A DNA stretch of 64,000 bases from Pratylenchus scribneri (Eukaryota > Nematoda > Chromadorea > Rhabditida > Pratylenchidae). The stretch is from assembly GCA_030063045.1 (NCBI GenBank), contig JAQSEB010000029.1, positions 682,001 to 746,000 of the forward strand. The letters are read 5' to 3'. Below the pieces are notes generated by a model that did no database searches, was not told the origin of the DNA, and worked only from the letters and a program-made list of their open reading frames with translations. Shown piece by piece: positions 1-12,125 of this stretch. The translations under genes and the position numbers were made by a program. Within the stretch, counting starts at the first letter, position 1. Every line of letters starts with the position of its first letter.

Positions 1-3000
1 TGGATGGCAAAGGCGAATTGGTGCGCGAAAATGGCCTCTCGTTCGTTTTGGGGAAGGGAACTGAATTTGTCGTATTTATAAAAAAAAACTCATCGGTCAT
101 CGAGGAGTGGAACAATTTTAAGTTTTTTTTTAACAAATTAAAGTGCAGACTTTTGCCTATTTAATAATATTAATTTTATTTGAATTGGTTTAGAAATGAT
201 GAAATGGTGCTCAAAAACAAAATGATAACAAAACTTACTATAGATTGGTGAAATTTTCATAGCTTTTTGACCACAATTTCATCAATTTCTGAACGAATTT
301 AAATAAAATTAATATAATTAATTAGAAGCCAAAAGTCTGCTCTTTAATTTATTAATAAAACATTAAAACTGGTTGATCTTGATAAATTATTATAAATGGC
401 GACAAGTTAAAACTTATTCATTTTGGAAAACTTAAAGCTTTTAATTAATTGTGCATGCTGGCTCTTGGAATTAAAAAAAATGTAGTATTTTTTTAAAAAA
501 TTAGAAAAAATTAATTCCATTTTCACAAATCCTCGTTCTCTCTCTCATTCTTCTGAAAAATGATTTGAATTTTCCCCCTGGGCATTCGTATCGTAACCTC
601 AAATTCCTATACAGTATACCTCATTACCCTCCTTCCTTTTCAGTTATTTGGCCACCCTTTTGAACTTGTTGAAGAGTTTGGTGGGTGCCGGCTATTTGTC
701 CCTTCCGTTAGCATTCTCCAATGCAGGCCTTTGGGTAAATTTGCATAACACCTTTCCATAATACAACAAAAAAATCAGAATTATTTTAAAACACAAAATC
801 AAAATTATTCTGAAACACAAAAAAAAAATAAAATTATTTATTCTGAAACAAAAAATTAAAATTATTTATTCTGAAATACAAAAAATCAGAATTATTCTGA
901 AATACAAAAAATCAGAATTATTCTGAAACACAAAAAATCAGAATTATTTATTCTGAAACACATAAATCAGAATTATTTTGAAACACAAAAAATCAGAAAT
1001 ATTTTGAAACACAAAAAATCAGAATTATTCTGAAACACAAAAAATCATAATTATTTATTCTGAAACACATAAATCAGAATTATTCTGAACACAAAAAATC
1101 AGAAATATTTATTCTGAAACACAAAAATAAGAATTATTCTGAAATACAAAAAATCAGAATTATTCTGAAATACAAAAAATCAGAATTATTTTAAAACGCA
1201 AAATCTAAATTATTCTGAAACAAAAAAATAAAATTATTTATTCTGAAACAAAAAATTAAAATTATTTATTCTGAAATACAAAAAATCCGAATTATTTTGA
1301 AATACAAAAAATTAGAATTATTCTGAAACACAAAAATCAGAATTATTCTGAAACACAAAAATCAGAATTATTCTGAAACACAAAAATCAGAATTATTCTG
1401 AAACACAAAAATCAGAATTATTCTGAAACACAAAAATCAGAATTATTCTGAAACACAAAAAATCAGAATTATTCTGAAACACAAAAAATCCGAATTATTT
1501 TGAAACATAAAAAATTAGAATTATTCTGATTTTTATTGAATAATGAATATTTTAGACCACCCTTCTACTCATTGTGCTTTTTGCTTGTTTGAATGGCATT
1601 TGCATGACCCAATTAGTGAAATGTGCCCAATTCCATTATAGACGGTTGGTTACGGTTGCCAAATTAATTCACCCATTTCTTCCCATAGTTTGGGCATTTA
1701 TTTCCTCAACTATGGGGACATGGCCAAAATCACATGTGAACACAGTTTTCAATGGGTTCGTCCCTACAAGAATGTGGCAAAGTTTGTGTCTTAATTTATT
1801 CATTTTCCTTCAATTAAATATGTAGATGTTACAGGCAAAAGTGGAAATCAGGCAAAACTGGTTTTGCCTAGGCAAAACCAGTTTTGCCTGATTTCCACTT
1901 TTGCCTGTAACATAGATATATTATCAACACAACCATTTTGTTTCTTCAATTCGGCTTTTGCAGCACATATTATCTGTTTATTGCGGTCAGCCTGAAAGAG
2001 GTGGGTAAATTTCATTTTTGGTACTGAAAAATGATAAAATATGAAATAATAATTTGGGTCTATTTAATTTAATTAATTTTTTCCATATTTATTAATTATT
2101 ATTTACCTCCACTCTGGAGAAAAGAGGACAATAAAGTACTGCTTGAAACTGGCAAAATTTTTGGATTAATATTAAACTCAACAAGACCTCATTTAGAAAG
2201 TAATTTACCATTCGAAAAGTTTGAGTTTCCTCTATAAAAAGATTTATTAAGTATATTTTTAATAATGAATAATTTTCAAGAATTGACTCGAGTTGTTCTT
2301 ATTCAGAAACAAAAATTCAGACTTGTAATTCTAAATAATGAATCAAATAATTCATAAATATATGTACATTTTGTAGGGGAAACTCAGACCTTTTGATTGG
2401 TATAACGCTTCTTGGCATTACTTTTTTTTCTCGCTGAGATAACAGTAAAAAATTTTTGCATTTTCTCAATCAGTATCAATACCCTTAAATCTAGTATCTA
2501 AAGTGTTTTTTTACATTTTTCACACATTAATGAATTAGAATTTTTATCATTTTCTCCATTTCGAAATATAGGCCAATAAGTTTATTTCAATTCCTTCATT
2601 TTATTTTTAAATAATTTATAAATATTCAATAATAATTTCCCCCTACCCAAATTATTCTAACTTTTTTCTGCTTCTAAAGATTTCCGAGGAATTGACCACA
2701 TTTCGGGCCACCACATTCGAATGGCTTTTGTTCATTTTCCCACTGATGGTTCTGCTCAATTTCATTCGCACTCTTCGCATTTTGGCTTTTCTCTCCACAA
2801 TTGGCAATTTTTTCATGATTTTCTCGTTGGTCTTCATTCTTCAAGTTCAAAATTTTGCAATCATTCTCATTCAATTTTTGTAATTTTTCACAGTTTGTCA
2901 TTCGCCACCCAAAACATTCCATCCATGACCTCCCTTGGTACACTAATTTTGATGGACTTCTCACTGCATCCGGTGCCATCATTTACAGTTTTGAGGCCCA

Positions 3001-5642
3001 AACTTTGGTTTGTCACCAAAATGGGAAATATTTAATTAGCCAAATGTCAATGTCAAAATCATCGTAAAAAAAGTATAATTTGATTATGTTTTGGTTTGAG
3101 TTTATTTTGAACCATTAAACCAAAAAGGGTTAAAACCGTTTAATACCCTTTAATTGTTAAACCGTTTAATACCCTTTAATTGTTGACCAAACCAAAATTG
3201 GTTTAAACCGTTTAATACCCTTTAATTGTTGACCAAACCAAAATGGGTTTAAACCGTTTAATACCCTTTAATTGTTGACCAAACCAAAATGGGTTTAAAC
3301 CGTTTAATACCCTTTAATTGTTGACAAAACCAAAATGGGTTTAAACCGTTTAATACCCTTTAATTGTTGACCAAACCAAAATTGGTTTAAACCGTTTAAT
3401 ACCCTTTAATTGTTGACAAAACCAAAATGGGTTTAAACCGTTTAATACCCTTTAATTGTTGACCAAACCAAAATGGGTTTAAACCGTTTAATACCCTTTA
3501 ATTGTTGACAAAACCAAAATGGGTTTAAACCGTTTAATACCCTTTAATTGTTGACCAAACCAAAATTGGTTTAAACCGTTTAATACCCTTTAATTGTTGA
3601 CAAAACCAAAATGGGTTTAAACCGTTTAATACCCTTTAATTGTTGACAAAACCAAAATGGGTTTAAACCGTTTAATACCCTTTAATTGTTGACCAAACCA
3701 AAATGGGTTTAAACCGTTTAATACCCTTTAATTGTTGACCAAACCAAAATGGGTTTAAACCGTTTAATACCCTTTAATTGTTGACCAAACCAAAATGGGT
3801 TTAAACCGTTTAATACCCTTTAATTGTTGACCAAACCAAAATGGGTTTAAACCGTTTAATACCCTTTAATTGTTGACAAAACCATAACAAATTATATACC
3901 ATTCAATGCATCTCGACCACAGCTCTATCAAATTTTGGGTATATTCTTTATGAATATAGGATAAACTCTTCCTTAAACTATTATATTTAATTCATTACCA
4001 AGGTCCTTCCAATGGAAAATAAGCTGAAAAGGCCTGGCCAAATGCTGGGTCCATTCGGTGTCCTCTCCAGTGGCCTCAGCCTTGGCTCCCTGATTTATGC
4101 CAGCATCGGCTTCTTCGGCTACATTGCCTATGGGAATGAGGTGAAAGGCAGCATCACGCTCAATTTGCCTCAACACCAAATGTAAATTATCCTCTATGAA
4201 ATAGGACAATTGATGAGTATCGCCGATTGTGTATATGGGCTGTTATTTTGGCCATAACTCATTAAGGAAACAACCAATTCAAAAAAGCTGTTATATGCAA
4301 TTTAATTCTAACTTATTTGTCCTTTTAAAAAGTGGCTTAACTAATTTTTTGAAAACGAAAAAAATTTTAAAGAATAAGCTGTTTTTCCTCAACAAATTCG
4401 GGTTAATTATACTTAAAGACATATAGCTTTTTTGAAAGCCTAGATTTTATAAAATTTAATAAGGCCACTTTTAGAGGAGATTAAAAGCTTTAAAATGACA
4501 TATCCACTTCCTAAATTGGTTGTTTGTCTATTGAATTATGGTCAAAAGAATGGCAAAGATGCCGAATCGACGGCGCTCATTAGCCACTTTATCCATTCTG
4601 CTTCCCATCTCCTCATAATCCGATTCTTATTGATTCAGTTCATTTACTTTGGTCAAATTGGCCATTTGCGTTTCCGTTTTTGGCTCATTCCTCCTCCAAA
4701 TGTACGTAATTGTCGAAATGGTTTGGAGCAATTTGGGCCGTCAATGGATTAAATCATTGGAAGAAAAGGGAAATGGCGAAGAATGCGGTGAATCGACCAG
4801 CAGTCAAAGTAGCAGTGATGTTCCCTCCCATCAATGTTGCCCTCTAATTCCGGCCAAATTCAAAGTGGCCACTGAACTGATTTTTCGCACTTTTATGGTC
4901 ACCGTTTGCTGTACGCATCCAAAAATATCCGTAAATTAAATTTTTATATTTTGCAGTCCTTTTCGCCGCAGCAGTGCCCAATCTTGAGCGGATTATCCCA
5001 TTGGTTGGCATCACAAGTGGCAAGTTTCCTTTGCTTATTTAAAATTCCATCTAATTCACCGCCATTAAAATTTCAAAATGCGACCAATTTTGATGATTTT
5101 GTTATTAAATTAAAGAGCAGACTTTTGGCTATGAAATAAAATTAATTTTATTTAAATCGATAGAGAATTGTTGGAATTTTGCCTAAAATATATTCAAAAA
5201 TTACCTTTACTATGGATTAACAGAATTTTCAGTTGGTTTGTTGGCTATAATTCCAATAATTTTGAACCAATTTAAATAAATTAATTTAATTTAATAGCCA
5301 AATGTCTGCCCATTAATTTAATTACAAAATTATTAAAATTGGTCTAATCATTACTTGATGAGTTATTTTCGAGTCGTGTCTTATCTTATCCCATTCCCAT
5401 TAAAATTCATATTGCCAGGAATGCTCCTTTCCTTCGTTTGGCCAGCCCTCTTGGATTTGCTCAATTTTGTGCCAGTCCTAATGGCCAAAGGCAAATATTT
5501 CCAAGCCAAATATCGAATTTGCCAAAATCTTCTGTTGGCTTGTGTTGGGCTTTTCGGCATGTTTGCCGGCCTAAAGGCTAATATCAATGCAATGATGGCC
5601 GAAGCCCAATCATCCCCTTCAAATGGAACACTGTCCCAATGA
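1..5642 (+). CDS. SLC36/AAAP-type amino-acid transporter (5' partial)
   Basis: Multi-pass membrane protein of the proton-coupled amino-acid transporter family (SLC36, AAAP superfamily), expected to move small amino acids across plasma or lysosomal membrane. Exons that stay in phase: 1-40 (partial), 644-734, 1556-1644, 1689-1781, 1916-2000, 2680-2844, 2894-3007, 4003-4181, 4639-4910, 4957-5019, 5419-5642, about 471 codons. Family signatures are seen: ENGLS followed by a LLKSLVGAGYLSLPLAFSNA first helix, FEAQTLVL then PMENKLKRP, IYASIGFFGYIAYGNE, and VPNLERIIPLVGITSG near the end. Stop is TGA at 5640-5642. Introns 2, 5, 7, 8 and 10 carry repeats; intron 4 (1782-1915) is mostly a perfect palindrome. 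The intron at 5020-5418 appears to use a GC donor. The true start lies upstream of the window. Family assignment is firm; substrate is inference. Confidence 0.92.
135..352. repeat. Foldback element family 1, copy 1
   Basis: About 220 bp, inverted-repeat arrangement: a left end reading TTAAAGTGCAGACTTTTG and a right end reading its near reverse complement CAAAAGTCTGCTCTTTAA, with complementary AT-rich arms between. Lies in the first visible intron of the SLC36-like gene. Five relatives occur elsewhere in the window. Confidence 0.75.
770..1540. repeat. 26-bp minisatellite (CAGAATTATTCTGAAACACA type)
   Basis: Tandem units of about 24-30 bp, roughly 28 copies, each with the near-palindrome CAGAATTATTCTG followed by AAACACAAAAAAT. 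Unit length varies through A-run and ATTTATTCTG variants. Fills the intron between SLC36 exons 644-734 and 1556-1644. The same unit makes the array at about 24.9-25.6 kb, in an intron of an unrelated gene. Confidence 0.93.
1826..1913. repeat. Perfect 88-bp palindrome in an intron
   Basis: The 44 bases at 1826-1869 are the exact reverse complement of 1870-1913, with no spacer (centre CCTAGG at 1867-1872). Each arm itself contains the inverted pair GGCAAAAC/GTTTTGCC. It lies in a 134-bp intron (1782-1915) of the SLC36-like gene, and its right end directly touches the AG acceptor at 1914-1915. Confidence 0.97.
2104..2520. repeat. Foldback element family 2, copy 1
   Basis: Contains the family's recognisable stretch TTTACCATTCGAAAAG followed by GAGTTTCCTCTATAAAA. 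Matches the elements at about 4.2, 6.0, 14.4, 16.0 and 33.1 kb. Boundaries are uncertain. Intronic in the SLC36-like gene. Confidence 0.5.
3075..3990 (+). repeat. 46-bp satellite element, copy 1 (about 16 units)
   Basis: Tandem 46-bp units, each GTTTAAACCGTTTAATACCC then TTTAATTGTTGACCAAACC then AAAATGG, about 16 copies between 3120 and 3885. Left flank has TTATGTTTTGGTTTGAG and GAACCATTAAACC; right flank has AACAAATTATATACCATTC, AGCTCTATCAAATTTTGGG and a TAGGATAAACTCTTCCTTAA tail. The same flanks recur around the other arrays, so array plus flanks behave as one element. Fills SLC36 intron 3008-4002. Confidence 0.93.
4215..4560. repeat. Foldback element family 2, copy 2
   Basis: Left arm has TTTTGGCCATAACTCATTAA and CTTTTAAAAAGTGGCTTAA; the right arm has AAGGCCACTTTTAGAGG and the complement of the CCAATTC stretch. 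Intronic (4182-4638) in the SLC36-like gene. Confidence 0.6.
5100..5345. repeat. Foldback element family 1, copy 2
   Basis: Left end TTAAAGAGCAGACTTTTGGC, right end TAGCCAAATGTCTGCCC, inverted. Arms share ATTAATTTTATTTAAAT and its complement. Intronic (5020-5418) in the SLC36-like gene. Confidence 0.8.
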
Positions 5643-5727
5643 ATGCCCCCAAATTTATTATTTCCATTTATTTGTATATTTAAGTTGGATGAATGAAATT
5701 GATTTAATTTTACTAAATTGAATAAAT

Positions 5728-8194
5728 TTATAAATTTGAATTTTGATTGATTGAAATGGCCAATTTCCATTTTCCAATTTTAATCATTTTCAATTTTGCA
5801 TTCATCCATTTTGGCAAAATTTGTGCCCTCAATGTTGGATTCAACGCGACCAGAAGCCATGGCAGGCCAAAAATGAACAAATCAGTCATCCACGGCAGCT
5901 GATGGAAAAGGACATAGACGGCATGGAGGCGATCGGCGGATTGAGGCCGTAAATAGAAATCGGCGGATGTTGTCGTGCCACCACGAATCCACAAATAAAT
6001 TACCTTTAAAAGGGATTGAAATGAGGGTAGAGGGGATGATTTATTGTGAATGTACTGCTTGAGAAACTGCAAAATTTTGGCTAATATCTTAATGAGACAA
6101 TAGCCTATCTGTGAAAGCGGTATACCATTTTTTAAAGGGTAAATATCCGAAATAATTTCATAATTGAAAATATTTATTATCTTCATTTCATAAAGTAAAC
6201 TCAACCCTTTCGAATGGAATATCTCTTACTCAAATTGGCAAATGCCTTGTTGAGCAATTAGCCAAAAACACGATAGAGATACTCAATCTATAATGTTGGT
6301 GATTGTGAATTAGAAAAATTTTTGGCCCAATGAGAACGAGGCTATAGACAATAGTGAAGGTAAAATATATCTTTTGAAAGAATCACATTAAATACTTTTT
6401 AAATTTAATATTAAAAAAAGAAGTCATTAAGGGTACTTCTGAGAGAAAAGACATCTTTTCTTGAAGGAATTTTAAATTGAAAACTTTTATTAAAATAATT
6501 TCAGAAATTAAACTCAGCATTTTTAAATGGTTTATCGCCTTCACAAATTTGCCAATATCTAATCTATTGAAATATGAATGAATATTATATTAGTCAAAAA
6601 ATATATGTAGCTACTCAATTTAAAATTTAATTAGTAACTAACATTGAATGAAGCATAAATGGCCTGGTAAATCATCAGGCAAATGCTAATCACAAATAAG
6701 TTGCATTCCTCATTGCCCCATTGGAATTGATTTTGATTGCCATTGCCAGGAGGATAATGTTGAATGGCCCTCCTTTTGAATTGAATAATCAAAATAAAAG
6801 TTATGGCATTGAATAGGAAACAGAATGATGTGCATCCAATGCCAACGGAGGCCAAAAGAAGGGAATCATTAAGCTGTGTAAAAAAGATGGAAATATTATG
6901 CAAATATTGTTTGGAGATTGATTATTTGCCGAAAAAAGAGTTCATAATGTCAAAAATAAGTAATTATAATGATTTAAGATGGGTTTAATTTAATCCTAAA
7001 TTTACAAAATATACCCAAAATTGGATGGTCAAGACGCATTGAATGGTAAATAAATTGTTATAGTTTGGTCAACAATTAAAGGGTATTAAACGGTTTTTTA
7101 AACCCATTTTGGTTTGGTCAACAATTAAAGGGTATTAAACGGTTTTTTAAACCCATTTTGGTTTGGTCAACAATTAAAGGGTATTAAACGGTTTTTTAAA
7201 CCCATTTTGGTTTGGTCAACAATTAAAGGGTATTAAACGGTTTAAACCCATTTTGGTTTGGTCAACAATTAAAGGGTATTAAACGGTTTAAACCCATTTT
7301 GGTTTGGTCAACAATTAAAGGGTATTAAACGGTTTAAACCCATTTTGGTTTGGTCAACAATTAAAGGGTATTAAACGATTTAAATATATTTTGGTTTAAT
7401 GGTTCAAAACTAATAAATTAGAAGTTAAACCAAAGCCAAAACATATTCAAATGATGCGCCTTGATGAGATCTATCTTTGGCTATATTGTTGTGAATGTAT
7501 CACAAACCATCCTTAAACTATTTATAAATATTTTAATATTATATACTCTTAAACCAAATTAAATATTTCCCATTTCATTAAAAATTGACCCCCCAAAGCA
7601 AATAACGAATTGGCAATCCGGTGAAGCCGAGTTCCGGTTTATTCGCTATAAAAGGGATATAGGCGCCATAGGAGAAAAGGCGATGACCGGCTAGGCCAAA
7701 TGCAAACAAAAATGCTAAAATTGGAACTGCCGGGAAAAATTTGTGCCAAAACTGAAAATATAGGGGAATTAAATAGAGGAAGATATTTTGGGACCTTGTT
7801 ATGCTTCAATGGATATGCAATGGATGTGAACCGGTTTAATGTGATGGCAATGTGAACAAAATAATCAAAATATGAACAGAAAAATGTGAAAAAATGGATG
7901 AGGCCTATCCAACGAGAATGAGGCAAATTTGCATAGAAATGAAGGAAAAATTGGCTCATTGGAAGGCGGACACCGATGAAATGGGCCAAAAAGAGGAGTA
8001 AATCCTTGGTTTGGGAGGAAATTGAAGGAGATTATGGTATAAAAACTGACCAAAATGCCAAGAATGACTAACATTTTGAAGAATTCAGATTTGAATGCCG
8101 GACGAGTGCAAAGGAGGAAAAGGATGCGCAAATACATTGGAATACTGACCAATTCAAAAATGCAATAAACCAGAAATAAACCAAATGGAATCAT
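5728..8194 (-). CDS. Srv-like serpentine chemoreceptor (7TM GPCR)
   Basis: Nematode seven-transmembrane chemoreceptor, predicted to act in the membrane of sensory neurons; ligand unknown. Exons, minus strand: 8194-8051, 8004-7795, 7751-7590, 6873-6643, 6003-5728; all phases agree, about 340 residues, normal for the family. First helices LVSIPMYLRILFLL and FKMLVILGILDLLLFLAHF are clear; the third helix ends with NRFTSIAYPLKHNKFW, the hallmark NRFT..PLKH..W of class Srv (related classes Srg/Sru share parts). The end PWLLVALNPTLRAQILPKW fits helix 7 plus tail. I chose the ATG at 8194 because it precedes helix 1 directly; an in-frame ATG at 8260 is possible. The first two introns are 46 and 43 bp; the long ones hold repeats. 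Confidence 0.85.
6030..6560. repeat. Foldback element family 2, copy 3
   Basis: Shares TGTACTGCTTGAGAAACTGC and TATACCATTTTTTAAAGGGT with the other copies, with a complementary right half (AAATGGTTTATCGCCTTCAC). Lies in the last intron of the Srv-like gene. Confidence 0.55.
7010..7540 (-). repeat. 46-bp satellite element, copy 2 (about 7 units, reversed)
   Basis: Units read in the opposite orientation to copy 1 (CCATTTTGGTTTGGTCAAC then AATTAAAGGGTATTAAACGG). The first units have an expanded GGTTTTTTAAACCC spacer. Flanks are the reversed flanks of copy 1 (CAAAATTGGATGGTCAAGAC on the left, GAAGTTAAACCAAAGCC on the right). Fills Srv intron 7589-6874. Confidence 0.92.
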
Positions 8195-8260
8195 TTTGGC
8201 ATTTACTGCCGGGCAATATTGATGTGTTTGATGGTTGGAGGCGGAAATGGGAGGCAACAA

Positions 8261-9536
8261 TTTCAGTGGCTCTCTCTTTTCGGCGAAAATTAATTAAATT
8301 CTATTTAATTTAATTTAAAGCAGGATAAAATAAAAAAAATGAACATTGTACAATTTTAAATTCGCCAAAAAGGAAAAAAATTACTGCGCAAATGGAAGAA
8401 AAAATTATAAATGCAAATTCAGAGAAAAAAGACTGTACAAAATAGAAAATAGCCAAATATTCCTTGTAAAAGCCAAATATTCCTTGTAAATATTTGGAAA
8501 TTTAATAAAATATTTTAGTGATAATTTTAATTTACCCATAAATTCATTAAATTTATTTAAAAAATTTTCGTCTGAAAATTCGGCATTTTAGGTAATTAAA
8601 TTTGCCTAATGAATGGTAAAGGCTTTTATTGGGCTTATTAGATTAAGAATTAATTTTTTATTTTATGGCTTGCACATATTTAAAATTAAAAAATTCTGCT
8701 ACGTTTTATGGTTTCAAAAAATGCATATTTTAGAGATGAAAATTTAGGGTGATTCAGTGATTTTATGAATAAATTAATTTTATATCTATATACTCCTTTA
8801 ATTTAATTCTGACAATTTTTAATATTTCTGCAAAATAATTTTGGACGACTAATGAGAAAGAAGTATATACTTAATTAATCACCACTTTTCTACTATGCCT
8901 CATAAAATTCCAATTTTAGTATAAAAATGAGTGAATATTGTACAAAATTGATGAATAATTATTTCTTAAAAAATTTGGATAATTATATATTTATTTACCT
9001 AACAAACATACTATTTATTTTCCATTTTGCCACTCTTTAACATTTCCATTAAAATGCCTAATAATGATATTAAAGATTAAAAATGGCAATAAAAAGGAGA
9101 AATTGAATTATAAAAAAACAAATTTACATCCATTTTCCATTTCATTTACATTTCCCCTTAAATGCCCAATGAAATTAGATTGAAAAATGGCAATTAAAAA
9201 GGGAAAATTTTGAATTAACAAATAAATTGAAGAAAATTATTCATATGAAGAAATAATATTAATTTACATAAAATTTGAATTTATATTATTTTTAAGGCCA
9301 TATAATTAGGCCATAACAAAATGTTAAGACTTTATGTAGGTCTAAAGCTAGATTAATATTAAAATTTAGCTCACGGAGGGCGGAGTAAAGGAATCGTAAA
9401 TAAATGAGTCAATTGAGCAGGTTTTTTTTGCCCTAAAAACACTGATTTTTTCACAAGAAATTTTTTGTAAATTTATAAAAATTATTGCATTTTTACATAA
9501 AATTATGCAAAATTTTAATGATTTTCCAATTAAAAT
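8261..9536. other. AT-rich intergenic stretch
   Basis: No coding signal recognised. Contains a small direct duplication of GCCAAATATTCCTTGTAAA at 8451-8490 and a diverged duplication of about 100 bp (9020-9110 against 9125-9230, both with CATTTCC, AAAAATGGCAAT and AAAAAGG). Confidence 0.5.
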
Positions 9537-9928
9537 TTATTTATCCATTGATGCCGACCGATTTGACAAATTCATTCCCATTCCCAATGAGGCCATAAAT
9601 CGGCCCAATCCATCCAAATCCCAAGGCCAATTCGACATAAATTGAATAGGCGGATTTTGAATTTGTGAATTCAACTGAAAATATTCAATATTTAAAATAT
9701 TTTAATAAATATTTTACTTACAATTTGAGTAATATTTGTCACTTTAATTTGGATGGCATCGTCCAAAATGAAGGAGGCTGGCCCAACTGCATCTTCCCAA
9801 TTTGGTGGCATCACTTCCATCAAGCCAATTTGCCTTTTGGCCAAAATTTTACTGCTGATTTGGCCAATTTGGCTTAGCAATACCAAAAATGAGAAAATGA
9901 CGATAAAATTTTGATAGAAAATTTTCAT
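9537..9928 (-). CDS. Small secreted protein, unknown
   Basis: Two exons, 9928-9722 and 9674-9537, joined by a 47-bp GTAAGT...TTTTCAG intron, give about 114 residues. Residues 1-25 are a clear signal peptide (MKIFYQNF then a hydrophobic run), followed by KILAKRQIGL, where the KR pair could be a processing site. The mature part is short and acidic to neutral, with PNWEDAVGPAS, two possible N-glycosylation sites (NIT and NRS) and a Met/Gly-rich end (GLGRFMASLGMGMNLS). No cysteines stabilise it. I do not recognise the family; it could be a neuropeptide-like precursor, a secretory-gland product or a lineage-specific protein. The exon structure makes it credible as a gene. Confidence 0.65.
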
Positions 9929-10774
9929 TTTAAAATGCGAATTGTTCTATGAATTAGGCCTCCCTTTAAATTGCCATCCCTCTTAAATTGATATAATAAT
10001 TGATCATTTATTTTAATCCATCAGCGAGGATTATCTAAATTTATATGTCCAATTTATGCCCGCAAATTTTGCCCAATTTTGGCAATTTTTTTTGCTCAAT
10101 ATTTTTCATATAAATTATTTTATAGTTTGTTTTAAATAAAATTTTATAACAGAGAGCAAATTATTTGAACACCAGCGAATATTGCTAATCAAATCAATTT
10201 CGATTTTCGAATGAATATTGCCATTGGCATATTTGATATAATATATTATAATTATGATTGGGAGGAAATGATCAGAGAAAGGAAATATTAAAATTTTTAT
10301 TTAATTAATTAATTTATAAAAAAAAATCTTTTAGTTTTAATAAAAAAATATTATTCTCGAGACACTTTGGACTTTTGGATAAATGTAAACATGAAAATGG
10401 ATGATTTGAAAAAAAATCAATTGAGATTGAAAACAAAAAGTGCACCATTAAAAGGGCAGTTTTGCATAAATTAATTCAAAACTATGTCTGAAAAATTGTT
10501 TTGTTTGAATATTTAAAGGGTTGAGGGCACAATATAAAAATGAGATTAGATTGCGATGATCGAAAAAAGACATTGAATTCATCAATTTCAAAAATAACAT
10601 CCATTTTTCTTCTCTTTTATTTCCCTAATTTTCTTTTTTTGCCACTTTTTTTTTAAAAATCATTTATCCGATAGTCATGGGCTAAACTCAAAATTCTTAA
10701 AAATTAAATATTTTAAAATTCATTATTATTTGTATTAAATTACTTTAGAAAAATTAAAAATTGAACAAATTCTA

Positions 10775-11178
10775 AAGCTCTTTTCACATAACTGGATCCG
10801 ACAAGTCTGAGTCAACAGGAGTAGGATTTTTAGGTGCCTTCAAAAAAAATTTTTCTACCTGATAAAAAAAATAATTTTTATACCTAAAGATAGAGGACAC
10901 TTTTCTGCATCGGATAGTATCATTTTAAAAATTTTCTGACCACTAGAAAAGATTTTATAGGGTCGATTCAGACGCTGACTCTGAGTGAAATTCAAATTTT
11001 GAATCGTCGGAGTCGAACCCATAAAATCTTTCTCATGGTCAGAAAATTTTTAAAGTGTCTTCTATCTTTTGGTATAGAAATTTTTATTTTTGGACAAATA
11101 GAAATTTTTTTTCTAGGCACCCGAAAAACCTACTCCTGTTGACTCCGATGCGTCGGATCAATTTGTGTGAACATAGCT
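10775..11178. mobile_element. Foldback MITE with probable TA target duplication
   Basis: About 404 bp, long inverted repeats of roughly 190 bp: left GGATCCGACAAGTCTGAGTC then AACAGGAGTAGGA; right GACTCCGATGCGTCGGATC reversed. Arms meet around GACGCTGACTCTGAG near 10975. TA occurs just outside each end (10773-10774 and 11179-11180). A related sequence at about 12450-12620 has the flanking DNA without the element, i.e. an empty site. Confidence 0.8.
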
Positions 11179-11769
11179 TATTATTATTAAGTATTTCCTC
11201 AATTCCATATCAATAAATTCCAATCACATTTATGTAATCGAATAAATACAATGTTCCATTTTGTAATTTCACAATCATTCCTTCAACCCATACTGTTAAG
11301 TGGTAATGATAAGCAACAATTTGAAATGTTTAAATAATTTTAAAATTGTAATGAAAAGGATCTCTATTAATTTACAAAAAAAATGACTGAATTTACATAA
11401 ATTCTTTCGTGTCGAAAACATTATTATTTTATGGCCATATAACTTGGCCAAATTAGACTTATTTAAGATTTACTAACAATTTTAGTCCATAATCCCATCC
11501 TGGCACTGAACCTAACCTGAGCCCTAATACCTTGATATGGCCAACTTATATGGCTCCGAAAATATAATATCAGTCTATGTAGATTAATAATTTTCCGTAA
11601 TGAAAATGTTAATGTTGATAATAAATTGGGAGTGTTTTGTGAAAAAGAAGAGTAAAAATCATAAATTTAAAGCCAAAAAAACAATTTTTGTTTTCAATTG
11701 AATGTTTGGAGTTTCTAAAATAAGTATAAAAAATAACAAATAAAATTGAAATTATCATTTATGCAAATT

Positions 11770-12125
11770 CTAGTGAAAACATTGAATATCATAATTTGGG
11801 ATTGAGACAATGCATGTGAATCCCATTTGGTGAGAAACGAAAAAATAATCAAATTTTGTGATCCCAAAATGCGATTCAACCGCTGAATTTATCAAAAAAA
11901 AAATTTTAATTTGCATAAAACCAGCGAATATTTTGAACGTGGCCTTTATAGATGTCTCCCAAAAAATGGCCCAGGGAGTAAACAATCCAGTTTTGATGCG
12001 CCCCTTTTATGTAAATCTTTACCAAATTTCAAAATTTTCACTCACAAATTTGTCAAGGCTCCATGGGTTCGGGACTTCGGATTGGATTAAAAAAAAATTC
12101 GCGATTGTATATAGGAACACTCAAA
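11770..12125 (-). CDS. Possible short gene or gene fragment, unknown
   Basis: Three stretches on the minus strand join in phase with plausible splice sites: about 12116-12049 (reads VPIYNREFFLIQSEV), about 12012-11932 (GRIKTGLFTPWAIFWETS) and about 11888-11770 (VESHFGITKFDYFFVSHQ, stop). No start codon is evident, and I recognise no domain. It may be a decayed copy or chance. Low confidence. Confidence 0.22.
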
